Origin: Pedobacter rhodius
GTDB taxonomy: Bacteria; Bacteroidota; Bacteroidia; Sphingobacteriales; Sphingobacteriaceae
NCBI RefSeq assembly: GCF_027213645.1
Contig: NZ_JAPWGL010000001.1
Location: 620,001 to 684,000, forward strand
Reading direction: 5' to 3'
DNA length: 64,000 nucleotides
The notes under the pieces are model-generated. The model had not been told where the DNA came from. It ran no database searches and worked only from the letters and a program-made list of their open reading frames with translations. The translations under genes were made by a program, and so were the position numbers. Each line of letters begins with the position of its first letter. Position 1 is the first letter of the stretch. This document shows, in pieces, positions 34,035 through 43,690 of the stretch.

Positions 34035-35015
34035 ATGAAATATTTATGCTTATCTCTTTTATTTTTTTCGGGAGCCTTTTCTTTTGCTCAGAGTAGTAAA
34101 ACGATTAATCAATCTGGAAATCCAATTTTTAAAGGTTGGTATGCTGATCCTGATGCAGCAATTTTTAAAAATAAGTATTGGATTTATCCTACTTATTCAG
34201 CTAAATACCGGGAGCAGGTTTTCTTAGATGCCTTTTCGTCAGAAGATTTGATCAAATGGCAAAAGCACGAGCATATCTTAGATACGGCAGCTATCAAATG
34301 GGCAAATAAAGCCATGTGGGCACCTGCAATTGTAGAGAAAGACAAAAAATACTATTTATTTTTTGGCGCAAATGATATTCAAAGTGATAATGAAGTTGGC
34401 GGTATTGGTGTTGCGGTTTCTGATAAACCCGAAGGACCATTTAAAGATCATTTGGGTAAACCCTTAGTTGATAAATTTTACAACGGTGCACAACCTATAG
34501 ATCAATTTGTTTTTAAAGATAAAGATGGCCAATATTATTTAATTTACGGTGGATGGCGTCATTGCAACATCGCAAAACTGAATAAAGATTTTACGGGTTT
34601 TCTGCCTTTTGACGATGGAATAATTTTTAAGGAAATTACCCCTGAAAAATATGTAGAAGGCCCATATATGTTCATTAGAAACGGAAAATATTATTTCATG
34701 TGGAGCGAAGGCGGTTGGACTGGTCCGGATTATTCTGTGGCCTATGCCATTGGCGATTCGCCTTTCGGACCTTTTAAAAGGGTAGATAAGATTTTAAAGC
34801 AAGACCCATCAATTGCAACAGGTGCAGGACATCATTCGGTTATCATCAACAAAAAAAATGATAAGTATTACATCATTTATCACCGCAGGCCATTAGGCGA
34901 TACGGATGGAAACCACCGTGTAACCTGCATTGATGAAATGCATTTTGATGCAGAGGGTAATATTTTACCTGTTAAAATTACAAATGAAGGTGTTAAAGCG
35001 CAGCAATTAAAATAA
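34035..35015 (+). CDS. Glycoside hydrolase family 43 protein, exported
   Basis: 326 aa with a signal peptide (ends FSFAQ). Five-bladed propeller family acting on arabinan, xylan or related side chains. The three acidic residues are visible: GWYADPDAAI (general base Asp, about 38), AQPIDQFVFKD (D156, pKa modulator), and YVEGPYMF (E208, general acid). AMWAPAIVEKDKKYYLFF and GAGHHSVI are also typical. There is no SusC/SusD pair nearby, so it is not in an evident polysaccharide utilisation locus. Exact substrate not inferable. Confidence 0.88.
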   Translation: MKYLCLSLLFFSGAFSFAQSSKTINQSGNPIFKGWYADPDAAIFKNKYWIYPTYSAKYREQVFLDAFSSEDLIKWQKHEHILDTAAIKWANKAMWAPAIVEKDKKYYLFFGANDIQSDNEVGGIGVAVSDKPEGPFKDHLGKPLVDKFYNGAQPIDQFVFKDKDGQYYLIYGGWRHCNIAKLNKDFTGFLPFDDGIIFKEITPEKYVEGPYMFIRNGKYYFMWSEGGWTGPDYSVAYAIGDSPFGPFKRVDKILKQDPSIATGAGHHSVIINKKNDKYYIIYHRRPLGDTDGNHRVTCIDEMHFDAEGNILPVKITNEGVKAQQLK

Positions 35016-35049
35016 ATTTTTCGGGTGGAAGCAGGTCTTCCATTCGAAT

Positions 35050-36276
35050 TTAACTGGTTTCTAATATCGGCGTCGCTTTCTTATTGCTCATGATACTAAA
35101 ACCATACGTGCATAATAACAGCAAACAGGCCAGCCCAATCCAAAGCCAGTTATAACCAAAATGTTTGGCAATAAAAAATCCGGCGAAAGGACCAATTACT
35201 TGCGCGAAAGACCAGCTCAAAGTATATCCGGCAGCATATAAGCCGCGGTTATGTTCATTGCTTCTGCTGATTACAATTGTGTTTATGAAAGGCAATGCAA
35301 ACATTTCTCCTCCTGTAAAAATAATAATGGTGAGTATTGCTGCGGTAAGATGAAAGCTTACCGGCGCACTTAAAATTAAATATGAAACCGCAAAGAAAAC
35401 CGAACCTATAACTATAAAATACATTGGTGAGCGTTTCTTCTCTATTTTGTTTATCATTATCATTTCAAAAAGCGCAATTATGGCGCCGTTTAAGCCAATA
35501 ATAATGCCAATTGCAAACTCATCAATATGCCATTGTTCCTTAAAAAACACAGGTACTACCCTGAACATCAGGAATGCACAGGTAATGAAAAGGGTAGTTA
35601 GCAGCATGAATTTCACATAAAAAGAATCCTGCCAGGGCTTCGTAATGGTTAGTTTATGCGCATTTTCTTTTGCCAGCTTCATAAAACCTTTAACGTTCGG
35701 TAGAAAAGACAAGATTAATAGCCCAACAATTATACTTACACCACCTTCAACAATAAAAAGTAGTTTATAATTTATTGAAGCAATAATTCCTGCCAAACTT
35801 ATACCAACAGACCAGCCAATATTTACAGCCAACCTGTTTAAAGAGTAAGAACGGGTTATGGTTTCTGGCGCTGCATAATGTGCAACTGCTGTAAAATTTG
35901 CAGGACGGAAAGCTTCTGAGAAAAAACTGATTACTACAGCCAAAATACATAAAGCAGAAAAATGGGTTATTGTAGAAAACAGCATAAATAATATTCCGCC
36001 GATAATTGATGAAAGAATCTGAACTGGCCTGAAGCCAATCATATCAGTCAGTTTTCCGCCAGTTGCAGAACCCAGGATAGAACCTACACCAAATAAGGTG
36101 ATGATTAAGCCCGCATCCATTTCAGAACGGTGTAAGCTTTGCGTAACATATAAGCCCATAAAGGGAACGGCCATGCTGCCGCAACGATTAAACATCATTA
36201 CAATACTTAAAAGCCAGGTTTCCCGGCTCAATCCGCTGAACGAAGTTTTGTAGGTGTTGTAAATAAGTTTAAACAT
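35050..36276 (-). CDS. MFS transporter
   Basis: 408 aa with about 12 membrane helices. The first cytoplasmic loop carries the MFS motif A variant GGKLTDMIGFRPVQIL. Other features: SRETWLLSIVMMFNRCGSMAVPFMGLYV, and RSYSLNRLAVNIGWSVGISLAG after helix 4. Resembles multidrug/drug-efflux type MFS; substrate unknown. ATG 36276 is chosen over an in-frame codon 30 residues earlier, whose extension is low-quality sequence. Divergent from the lysozyme gene. Confidence 0.85.
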   Translation of the reverse strand: MFKLIYNTYKTSFSGLSRETWLLSIVMMFNRCGSMAVPFMGLYVTQSLHRSEMDAGLIITLFGVGSILGSATGGKLTDMIGFRPVQILSSIIGGILFMLFSTITHFSALCILAVVISFFSEAFRPANFTAVAHYAAPETITRSYSLNRLAVNIGWSVGISLAGIIASINYKLLFIVEGGVSIIVGLLILSFLPNVKGFMKLAKENAHKLTITKPWQDSFYVKFMLLTTLFITCAFLMFRVVPVFFKEQWHIDEFAIGIIIGLNGAIIALFEMIMINKIEKKRSPMYFIVIGSVFFAVSYLILSAPVSFHLTAAILTIIIFTGGEMFALPFINTIVISRSNEHNRGLYAAGYTLSWSFAQVIGPFAGFFIAKHFGYNWLWIGLACLLLLCTYGFSIMSNKKATPILETS

Positions 36277-36404
36277 TATATTGGTTTGGTTCGCGAAATT
36301 ACCAAAAAACAAAAAGAATGTTGAAGGATTATGCGGATAAAACGATTTGAATAGAAAGCTAAACATCCAAATTTTTTATCAAATTTGTAATCGAAACCAT
36401 TCAA

Positions 36405-37256
36405 ATGCCACCAATAAAAAGAAAACCTGCCATAAGAAAAACACCCGCTCGGAAGAAAAAAACTAAACCCTTCCCAACACAATGGAAAGTCGCTATTGCT
36501 GGATTACTTTTGATTTTGCTTTCTCCATTTTATTATGGCTATGTGGTAAAGGGATTTGTGGCAACCTGGCGATGGGTTAAAGATTGGGGACAAGATCCAA
36601 ATTACCGAACTTACGAAAGCTTCAATATTAAAATCCCAAAAAACTATACGATTCACGGAATCGATGTTTCGTACTACCAGGGAAAAATAAACTGGCAAAA
36701 AGTTAAATCAATGAAGGATGATGATGTTAATATTCGATTTGCATTTATAAAGGCTACCGAGGGTGTTTTACAAGTCGATCCTTATTTTCAAAGAAACTGG
36801 CGTGAAGCGCCGAAGGCAGGTATCATTTGTGGCGCTTATCATTTTTTCAGACCAAAACGAAACGGTAAAACGCAGGCAAAATTTTTTCTGCAGGTTGTAA
36901 ACCTGGAAAAAGGCGATTTACCTCCAGTTGTCGATATTGAAACACTTGATGGCGTTTCGGCTTTAAAAATGAGGGCAGAGCTTTCTGATTTCCTTAATTA
37001 TGTGGAGTTGAAAACTAAAATCAGGCCAATTATTTATACCGGACTAAAGTTTTACGAAGATTACCTTGAAGAAAATTTTGACGAATACCCACTATGGGTT
37101 GCGCATTATTATCAACCTAAATTAAGGTTGGATAAAAGCCGTTGGACATTTTGGCAACATTCAGATAAAGCTAAAATCAATGGCATCGGCCATGTTGTCG
37201 ATTTCAATGCATTTAATGGCGATAGTACGGATTTAGCTGAAATAATTTTAAAATAA
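36405..37256 (+). CDS. Membrane-anchored GH25 lysozyme-like protein
   Basis: 283 aa: Lys/Arg-rich N-terminus, one membrane helix (about 28-47), then a GH25 barrel: HGIDVSYYQGKINW (catalytic Asp 87), RFAFIKATEGVLQ, GAYHFFRP, VVDIETLDG (catalytic Glu of the DxE motif), PIIYTGLKFYEDY and WTFWQHSD. GH25 muramidases cleave peptidoglycan between MurNAc and GlcNAc. The topology places the enzyme in the periplasm, tethered to the inner membrane, suggesting wall remodelling rather than attack. Confidence 0.9.
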   Translation: MPPIKRKPAIRKTPARKKKTKPFPTQWKVAIAGLLLILLSPFYYGYVVKGFVATWRWVKDWGQDPNYRTYESFNIKIPKNYTIHGIDVSYYQGKINWQKVKSMKDDDVNIRFAFIKATEGVLQVDPYFQRNWREAPKAGIICGAYHFFRPKRNGKTQAKFFLQVVNLEKGDLPPVVDIETLDGVSALKMRAELSDFLNYVELKTKIRPIIYTGLKFYEDYLEENFDEYPLWVAHYYQPKLRLDKSRWTFWQHSDKAKINGIGHVVDFNAFNGDSTDLAEIILK

Positions 37257-37303
37257 TTTTAACGCTTTGTAGTATTTAGTATCTTTATTTTAAACGCAAT
37301 CCA

Positions 37304-37873
37304 ATGTCTGCACTGAAATATGTCTGGTTTACAGCAAGCTCGCTTTTTAAATGGCCTGAACGTACTTTTGCATATATCGTTAATCGCCTGGGTGATGAAC
37401 AGAAAAATCTTTTAATGGGCATTTACCTAACTGTTAATTGGTTAAATGCATTGGTTATTACTAAACCTGAAAAAATTCTTGAGTTTTTTCTGGGTTCTTG
37501 TTTCATCTTGCCAATATCTTTTTTTGTATTACTTTTCGTATATAAAATCGGCTCAACAATTTTGGTTTTTTTAGTTGATAGATTTGGTGATAAAATTGAT
37601 GATTTTAACGCCGAATTGGTTGTTATTTATTCATCATTACCGGTATGGATTTGTTTTTCCATACTGGCGCTTCCATTAAAATTAATTGATCTCGATAATG
37701 AAATTTTTGTAATAATTCCACTAATCTACCAAGGTTATCTTCTGTATAAAGGAAGTTTAACATTAACAAATCTAAGTCAGAAGAATGCGGTTTTTGTTAG
37801 TTTTATCTATGTTACCTTACCGTTTTTATTGCATGGATTATTAACTGTTGTTGTGCTTAAAGTCTGGAATTAA
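37304..37873 (+). CDS. Hypothetical multi-pass membrane protein
   Basis: 189 aa with about five hydrophobic helices (near 34-52, 64-85, 108-126, 132-147, 160-183) after an amphipathic start SALKYVWFTASSLFKWPERTF. The layout resembles Yip1-domain proteins, but no diagnostic motif is recognised. It starts 47 bases after the lysozyme gene and ends overlapping the convergent epimerase gene by four bases. Confidence 0.6.
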   Translation: MSALKYVWFTASSLFKWPERTFAYIVNRLGDEQKNLLMGIYLTVNWLNALVITKPEKILEFFLGSCFILPISFFVLLFVYKIGSTILVFLVDRFGDKIDDFNAELVVIYSSLPVWICFSILALPLKLIDLDNEIFVIIPLIYQGYLLYKGSLTLTNLSQKNAVFVSFIYVTLPFLLHGLLTVVVLKVWN

Positions 37874-38967
37874 ACCACCCAGCTTTCACATTTTTCCAGA
37901 AAAAACTCATCCGCTTCGGCGCCGATTCCGGGTGTTTCCGGAATGTCTAAAAAGTAACCGTCGTAGGTCAATCCATCCACAACCGGATCAACCAAATGGC
38001 CAAGCAGGGCGGTGTCTAAATCAAAAAACACAATATTCGGACTGGCCAAAGCAAAATGAAGATTGGCACTTAATGCGATTCTACTTTCGAGCATGCTTCC
38101 AATCATACATTTCACACCCGTTTGCAAAGCTTCTTCGTGAATTTTTTGTGCTTCTAAAATTCCACCTGATTTAGAGAATTTTATATTTAAATAAGTTGTC
38201 GATTGGCTGTTAATTAATTTCCTGGCATCGTGGTGATTATAGCAACTTTCATCTGCCATTAATTTAACAGGAGCGTTTACATTTAGTTCAGGTAATTTAT
38301 CATCGTACCAGGTTCTCATTGGTTGTTCACAAAATTCAATGTTGTATTTTGCCAGTTCGCCCAAGGCAAATAAGGCTTCATCAAAACTCCAGCCCTGGTT
38401 GGCATCTAAACGCAAAATTATTTCTTCACCAACCGCTTCACGAATGTATTTTACGCGTTCAATATCATCATGGACCTGCTTACCCAATTTAATTTTTAAA
38501 ATTCTGCAACCTTTATTTTTATATTTTAAAGCTGTCTTTGCCATGCCTTCCGGCGAATCAATCCCGATAGTCATATCGGTTTCAATGGTGCGCCTTGTGC
38601 CGCCTAAAAATTTGTAAAGCGGTAAGCCGGCATCTTTAGCCGCAATATCAAACAACGCCATATCGAAAGCACTTTTTATGGTACTGTTATGGTCGGCATA
38701 GCCTAGCAAATCATTCATTCTTTCCGGAATTTCTAAAGGATTTTTACCTTTTAGAATTGCTGCAAAATCTTTAGCCATGGCAATACAGGTTTCCTGGGTT
38801 TCGCCAACAATCATTGGGAAGGCCGAACATTCGCCGATGCCATGAATACCTGAATCTGTATAAATCCTAATCAACACATTCTGGGCGAAGTGCATGGTTC
38901 CGGTGGCGATAACAAATGGTTCCATCGGGATACTAAAGCGAAATATTTCGGTATGAGTGATTTTCAT
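37870..38967 (-). CDS. Dipeptide epimerase (enolase superfamily)
   Basis: 365 aa, muconate-lactonising subgroup. Catalytic lysines: KIKLG (K158/K160) and NIKFSKSGG (K263). Metal ligands: RLDANQGW (D188), FCEQP (E214), MADES (D239). The C-terminal FFDLDTALLG carries the DxD that in dipeptide epimerases binds the substrate amino group. Probable L-Ala-D/L-Glu (or similar) epimerase in murein peptide recycling; substrate range is inferred. A -7-like TAGTTTTG is visible at 39010-39003 on the minus strand. Confidence 0.87.
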   Translation of the reverse strand: MKITHTEIFRFSIPMEPFVIATGTMHFAQNVLIRIYTDSGIHGIGECSAFPMIVGETQETCIAMAKDFAAILKGKNPLEIPERMNDLLGYADHNSTIKSAFDMALFDIAAKDAGLPLYKFLGGTRRTIETDMTIGIDSPEGMAKTALKYKNKGCRILKIKLGKQVHDDIERVKYIREAVGEEIILRLDANQGWSFDEALFALGELAKYNIEFCEQPMRTWYDDKLPELNVNAPVKLMADESCYNHHDARKLINSQSTTYLNIKFSKSGGILEAQKIHEEALQTGVKCMIGSMLESRIALSANLHFALASPNIVFFDLDTALLGHLVDPVVDGLTYDGYFLDIPETPGIGAEADEFFLEKCESWVV

Positions 38968-39073
38968 TTTATGTTTCAGATTTAATAACTAAAGTATAAA
39001 AACAAAACTAAAACCGAATAGCATTGTAGATAATTTATAGCTTTATGGTTTCAATTTTCATATTCATATCTCC

Positions 39074-41095
39074 ATGTCAAACGCACATTCAGAATCCAAC
39101 AGTTTAATCAACGCCTCATCTCCATATCTATTGCAACACGCCTATAATCCGGTTCAATGGTACGAGTGGGGTACTGAAGCTTTGGAAAAAGCAAAAGCGG
39201 AAAATAAGTTGATTTTGGTAAGTATTGGCTATTCTGCATGTCATTGGTGTCACGTGATGGAGCGCGAAAGTTTTGAAAATCATGAGGTTGCGGAAGTTAT
39301 GAACCGACATTTTATATGTATAAAAGTAGATCGGGAGGAACGACCTGATATCGATCAGATTTATATGTATGCCATCCAGTTAATGACCGGTAGTGGTGGC
39401 TGGCCTTTAAATTGCATCTGTTTACCCGATCAGCGGCCAATTTACGGCGGAACCTATTTTCGGAAAAATGACTGGATTAACATCCTTGAAAATGTAGCGG
39501 GCCTATGGGCAAATGAGTCGGACAAAGCCATTCAATACGCAGAACGATTAACTTCAGGCATCCGCGACAGCGAAAAAATAATTGCTGTTGATGTTAAGGC
39601 GGACTATACTGAACAACATCTGACAGAAGTTATTGAACCCTGGAAGCGCCATTTTGATATCGGCTTTGGCGGGTACAACCGCGCGCCAAAGTTTCCCCTT
39701 CCTAACAACTGGGTTTTCCTTTTGCGTTACGGCTTTTTAAAAGATGATGAATCTGTTTTCACTGCAGTTTGCCATACTTTAGAAGAAATGGGCCGGGGCG
39801 GGATTTATGACCAGATCAGAGGTGGTTTCGCCCGTTATTCGGTTGACGATAAATGGCATGTACCTCACTTCGAGAAAATGCTCTATGATAATGCACAATT
39901 GATTAGTTTGTATGCAGAAGCTTATCAATGCACAAAGTTCGACTCTTTTAAGCAAACAATAGTTGAAACGATCAATTGGGTTTTTGATGAAATGACTGCT
40001 CCTGAAGGATTGTTTTATTCAGCTCTTGATGCAGATAGCGAAGGTGTTGAAGGTAAGTTTTATGTATGGGATAAAGCGGAATTTGATGACGTCCTGGGCG
40101 ATGATGCTAATTTAATGGGGGAGTATTACAACATTACTGGAGATGGAAACTGGGAGGAGGAGCAAACCAATATTCTGCGGAAAACGATTTCGGATGATGA
40201 TTTGATTGCGAAATATGATATCAATATTGAAATACTTTATGATAAGGTAAAATCGGCCAAAGCGAAATTGCTTGAGGTCAGAAATAAAAGAATCGGACCA
40301 GGTTTGGATGATAAATGTTTAACCGCCTGGAATGCGATGATGATTAAGGGTTTAGCCGATGCGGCAACAGTGTTAAATCATAACTTATATTATGAAAGTG
40401 CTTCGAAAGCGGCGCACTTTATCCTTAATAATTTAAGAGCTGAGAACGGTGGATTGCATCGCAATTATAAAAATGGAAAGTCTTCTATAACTGGTTTTTT
40501 AGATGATTATGCTTTTTTAATTGATGCTTTAATAGCATTATATGAATACGATTTCGACGAAAAGTGGTTAGATGAAGCAAAGACCTTTACTGATTATGTG
40601 TTGGCGAATTTTACAGATACTGATTCGCCGATGTTTTTTTATACATCTGCAGAAAGTGAAAGCTTAATTGCCCGCAAACACGAGGTTATGGACAATGTAA
40701 TTCCTGCTGCCAACTCGGTAATGGCACAAAATCTTAAAAGATTAGGCTTGCTTTTCGATATGGAAAATTACCTGGAAAAAGCGGCAGAAATGCTTGCTGC
40801 AGTCCATCCAAAAATAAAAACTTACGGTTCGGCTTATTCGAATTGGGCCATTCAACTGCTGAATGAGGTTTACGGAATCAACGAAATTGCGCTTACAGGT
40901 TTAGAAACCGATGTTGTTAGGTTGGAATTAAGCATTCATTACATTCCAAATAAAATTACATTAGGCGGAACAAAAAGTAACTTACCCTTGTTAAAAGGTA
41001 AGCAAAGCAATGAAACAAAAGTTTATATTTGCCGAAATAAAGTATGCCAGTTGCCGGTTAAAACTGTTGAGGAAGCATTAGCGTATTTACAATAA
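39074..41095 (+). CDS. DUF255 thioredoxin-fold/(alpha/alpha)6-barrel protein (YyaL/SSP411 type)
   Basis: 673 aa. N-terminal thioredoxin-like domain: [19 protein letters not shown], then [15 protein letters not shown] (CxxC, C56/C59) and [11 protein letters not shown], all family hallmarks. The rest is an N-acylglucosamine-2-epimerase-like helical barrel ([50 protein letters not shown]). Function in bacteria is unsettled; redox or carbohydrate roles have been proposed. No signal peptide. The SlyD-like gene follows after ten bases. Confidence 0.9.
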   Translation: MSNAHSESNSLINASSPYLLQHAYNPVQWYEWGTEALEKAKAENKLILVSIGYSACHWCHVMERESFENHEVAEVMNRHFICIKVDREERPDIDQIYMYAIQLMTGSGGWPLNCICLPDQRPIYGGTYFRKNDWINILENVAGLWANESDKAIQYAERLTSGIRDSEKIIAVDVKADYTEQHLTEVIEPWKRHFDIGFGGYNRAPKFPLPNNWVFLLRYGFLKDDESVFTAVCHTLEEMGRGGIYDQIRGGFARYSVDDKWHVPHFEKMLYDNAQLISLYAEAYQCTKFDSFKQTIVETINWVFDEMTAPEGLFYSALDADSEGVEGKFYVWDKAEFDDVLGDDANLMGEYYNITGDGNWEEEQTNILRKTISDDDLIAKYDINIEILYDKVKSAKAKLLEVRNKRIGPGLDDKCLTAWNAMMIKGLADAATVLNHNLYYESASKAAHFILNNLRAENGGLHRNYKNGKSSITGFLDDYAFLIDALIALYEYDFDEKWLDEAKTFTDYVLANFTDTDSPMFFYTSAESESLIARKHEVMDNVIPAANSVMAQNLKRLGLLFDMENYLEKAAEMLAAVHPKIKTYGSAYSNWAIQLLNEVYGINEIALTGLETDVVRLELSIHYIPNKITLGGTKSNLPLLKGKQSNETKVYICRNKVCQLPVKTVEEALAYLQ

Positions 41096-41105
41096 ATTAA
41101 TTTAA

Positions 41106-41612
41106 ATGAATATTTCACCAAACTCAGTAGTGGCATTAACTTATGAATTGCATACTACTAACGAAGAAGGACAACAAGTTTTTGTTGAAAAAGCTGATGA
41201 GCAAAATCCTTTAGTATTTTTATATGGCGTTGGCATGATGTTGCCAAAGTTCGAAGAACATTTAACTGGTCTTAAAACTGGTGATGAATATAGCTTTGAA
41301 TTATCTGCTGCTGATGGTTATGGAGAGTTAGATCCCGGCGCTTTTGCAGATTTGCCAAAATCTATGTTTACTGAAGCAGGAGGAGAAGTTCCAAATGTAG
41401 GCGACGTTATACCTCTACAGGATAACCAGGGTAATCAATTCAGGGCTGGTGTAACTGCCGTACATGATGAAACTGTTGCGGTAGATTTAAACCACCCAAT
41501 GGCTGGTAAAAACCTGATGTTTGCCGGAACTATTTTAAATGTTCGCGAAGCAACGCAAGACGAGTTGGCGCATGGTCATGCTCATGGTGCTGATGGTCAT
41601 TCAGGTCACTAG
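41106..41612 (+). CDS. SlyD-like FKBP peptidyl-prolyl isomerase
   Basis: 168 aa: FKBP halves VVALTYELHTT and FLYGVGMMLPKFEEHLTGLKTGDEYSFEL, with the insert-in-flap domain PNVGDVIPLQDNQGNQ...AVDLNHPMAGKNLMFAGTILNV, as in SlyD. It ends in a His-rich tail (HGHAHGADGHSGH) that can bind Ni or other metals. Acts as a cytosolic folding helper and possible metal chaperone. It follows the DUF255 gene closely and is terminated by a hairpin after a short CAGTT-word array. Confidence 0.92.
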   Translation: MNISPNSVVALTYELHTTNEEGQQVFVEKADEQNPLVFLYGVGMMLPKFEEHLTGLKTGDEYSFELSAADGYGELDPGAFADLPKSMFTEAGGEVPNVGDVIPLQDNQGNQFRAGVTAVHDETVAVDLNHPMAGKNLMFAGTILNVREATQDELAHGHAHGADGHSGH

Positions 41613-41643
41613 TTCAGTTGGCAATCGTCAGTTTGCAGTTGGT
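41613..41643. repeat. CAGTTGG/CAGTTTG word array
   Basis: Three CAGTT words (CAGTTGG, CAGTTTG, CAGTTGG) begin right after the TAG stop of the SlyD-like gene, in one orientation only. This is a fourth short-word family, starting at a stop codon like those at 4.5-11.3 kb. Confidence 0.5.
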
Positions 41644-41658
41644 GTAAACTAAAAATAT

Positions 41659-41687
41659 AAGCTTCGGGAATTTTCCGGAGCTTTTTT
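41659..41687 (+). terminator. Terminator after the SlyD-like gene
   Basis: Nine-bp stem (AAGCTTCGG with CCGGAGCTT, one G-T pair, seven-base loop) running into six T on the plus strand. It may also serve the convergent Uma2 gene. Confidence 0.8.
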
Positions 41688-41688
41688 G

Positions 41689-42318
41689 TTAATCTTTAAA
41701 AACGTCTTCCAGATCTAGTGAAAACCCGGGCATAATAGGGGTAGTTACTTCTGCTCCGGCAGTTAGCAGCTTAGTGGGTTGAAATTTACCTTTTTCATCC
41801 AGAATATATCTGAAAAAGGTTTTTTCTGTAGAACTAACAATCCAGTATTCCTTTACGCCAGCTTCTTCGTAAACTTCATATTTGTTTATAAGTTCTTTTT
41901 TATTATTGCCTGGCGACAAAATTTCAACTACAATATCCGGTGCAACAATACATCCGCGTTTATCCAATTTCTCCGGATCAAAAATTACCACAATATCAGG
42001 CTGAACAACCGTAAAAACTTCTCTATCACTATATGTTTTCTTAGCCAGCCGTACATCGAAAGGCGCGGTATAAACACGGCATTGTTTTCCTTTAAGAATA
42101 TTATAAATTGGGCCGAAAATATTGGTCAATATTTCTTGATGAATTCTGGAAGGCGCAAGACTCATTTTAAATAAATGCCCTTTGATGATTTCCAATCGTT
42201 CGTTAAATGCAAAACGCATATAATCTGCATAACTGTAACTGGCAGAAAAGTCTATCTCATTGAGTGTTTCAATTAAGGGAAGTTCTTCTTCAGTTGGATA
42301 TGGCTTTACGCTTTTCAT
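41689..42318 (-). CDS. Uma2 family (DUF820) endonuclease-like protein
   Basis: 209 aa with the PD-(D/E)xK-like Uma2 core: TVVQPDIVVIFDPEKLDKRG, APDIVVEILSPGN, and KYEVYEEAGVKEYWIV. The family is widespread in cyanobacteria and Bacteroidota with no settled function. Opening YSYADYMRF is typical. The gene stands alone between a terminator and an AT-rich spacer. Confidence 0.88.
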   Translation of the reverse strand: MKSVKPYPTEEELPLIETLNEIDFSASYSYADYMRFAFNERLEIIKGHLFKMSLAPSRIHQEILTNIFGPIYNILKGKQCRVYTAPFDVRLAKKTYSDREVFTVVQPDIVVIFDPEKLDKRGCIVAPDIVVEILSPGNNKKELINKYEVYEEAGVKEYWIVSSTEKTFFRYILDEKGKFQPTKLLTAGAEVTTPIMPGFSLDLEDVFKD

Positions 42319-42382
42319 TTACTAAGTTTATACGTAAATATAATAAAACCTTTAAGAATATCAGAAGCCTTTTAATCCATAA

Positions 42383-43690
42383 TTAAAAATCAAACTTCAA
42401 CCGCACACCACCATTTGTAAGGTTGAGGTTATCGTTAGAGAATGTCTTCATCGGAAGCCTTAAAAACGGTTCAACAGCGAAATTATTTTTCTTAGAAATT
42501 TTTTGTTTATAACCTAGGGAGAAATTATAAAAGCCTATATATTTATCAGATGTGGCTGAAGATTCATTTTGAGGTTCAGAAACTCTTTCTGTAACCAAAA
42601 GCATTTTTTGCTCCGAAACACCCATTGTATTTGCAACGGTGGTATTTTGTGCGCTGCTAACCAAATAATTGTTGTTTTGCTTGTTATTTAATACCGCAAG
42701 TGCAGAAACGCCGATTCCTGTGTAAAACTTGCTGTTAATATTATATCTTAGCTCAAGTGGGATGTTAATACCTCTAACATTGGCATTAACAGATTCGAGA
42801 CTTTTAGATGCGCTTGAGTAAGCTACGCTTTTCGCACTGAAATTGGCGTTTGGAGTTGCATCGCTAATATTACTGTTGCCTGCTGATGGATTACCAGTAG
42901 TGCTTAATGCAGCATAAGCAATGCCTGAACTGATAGATAATTTATCAGCCAGGTTATATGATAAGGAGAAGCCATAGTTCATATTCACTTTGTTATCGTT
43001 CCCCATCGAAGGTGCAACGAAAATACCTGGTTCCCATTTTGCAGATGATTTAGATTTTTCATTCTTGACTAAACTGTTTTGATGGCTGTCTTGTTCTAAA
43101 AGCTGCTCAAAAGTAATTTTAGCAGGATATGTTTTTTTCTTTTCAGGAGAAATTTCAACCTTATTGATAATCATATTTGAAGAAATTCTATCCGAATAAA
43201 CTTTTCCCAATAAAATGGATTGGTTTTCTAAAACATTTGTGTCATGTAAGCCGGCCGCAATAGCCGGGGTTATATCAGTTAAATTATTGGCTAAACCATT
43301 TTTTTGCTCAAAAGTTAAAATCTGGCCCTGAGGAATGCTATTCGATTCAATTTCAGGAGAATTTCCAGTATCCGGATTAATTTCTCCTGGTAATTGACCA
43401 GCTAAAATGGTGGCTTGCGGCGATTGTTCTTTAATTACAGATTTTTGTTGTTTAATTTTTTGCTTTGACGTTTTAACGATACTTTCATCCTTCGATAACC
43501 TGTTATATTGCAAGAAAAATACGCTGCCGGCAATTAAAATTATAGCCGCCGCCGACCATAGCGGCCAATAAATAAAACCGCTACGTTTTTTTTCTTCCTG
43601 TACAGAAAAACGCTCCCAGGCACCGGGTGCATACGCCTCTTCATGTGCCTGAAGATTATCTTTTATATGGTCAATTAATTCTTTATCCAT
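42383..43690 (-). CDS. Sigma-factor-linked protein with inner-membrane helix and C-terminal barrel
   Basis: 435 aa. A short acidic cytoplasmic-type N-terminus (DKELIDHIKDNLQAHEEAY) leads to one membrane helix (FIYWPLWSAAAIILIAGSVFFL), a low-complexity Gln/Lys/Ser linker of about 150 residues, and a C-terminal 200-residue barrel-like domain (YGFSLSYNLADKLSISSGIAY ... NGGVRLKFDF, ending in Phe). This layout next to an ECF sigma factor recurs in Sphingobacteriaceae and suggests an anti-sigma-like membrane partner. The sigma stop overlaps either ATG (43690 preferred; 43699 possible). Confidence 0.7.
   Translation of the reverse strand: MDKELIDHIKDNLQAHEEAYAPGAWERFSVQEEKKRSGFIYWPLWSAAAIILIAGSVFFLQYNRLSKDESIVKTSKQKIKQQKSVIKEQSPQATILAGQLPGEINPDTGNSPEIESNSIPQGQILTFEQKNGLANNLTDITPAIAAGLHDTNVLENQSILLGKVYSDRISSNMIINKVEISPEKKKTYPAKITFEQLLEQDSHQNSLVKNEKSKSSAKWEPGIFVAPSMGNDNKVNMNYGFSLSYNLADKLSISSGIAYAALSTTGNPSAGNSNISDATPNANFSAKSVAYSSASKSLESVNANVRGINIPLELRYNINSKFYTGIGVSALAVLNNKQNNNYLVSSAQNTTVANTMGVSEQKMLLVTERVSEPQNESSATSDKYIGFYNFSLGYKQKISKKNNFAVEPFLRLPMKTFSNDNLNLTNGGVRLKFDF

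Noticed and set aside
37848..38174. Plus-strand 108-codon frame overlapping the epimerase
   Set aside because: Antisense to a conserved enolase-superfamily gene.
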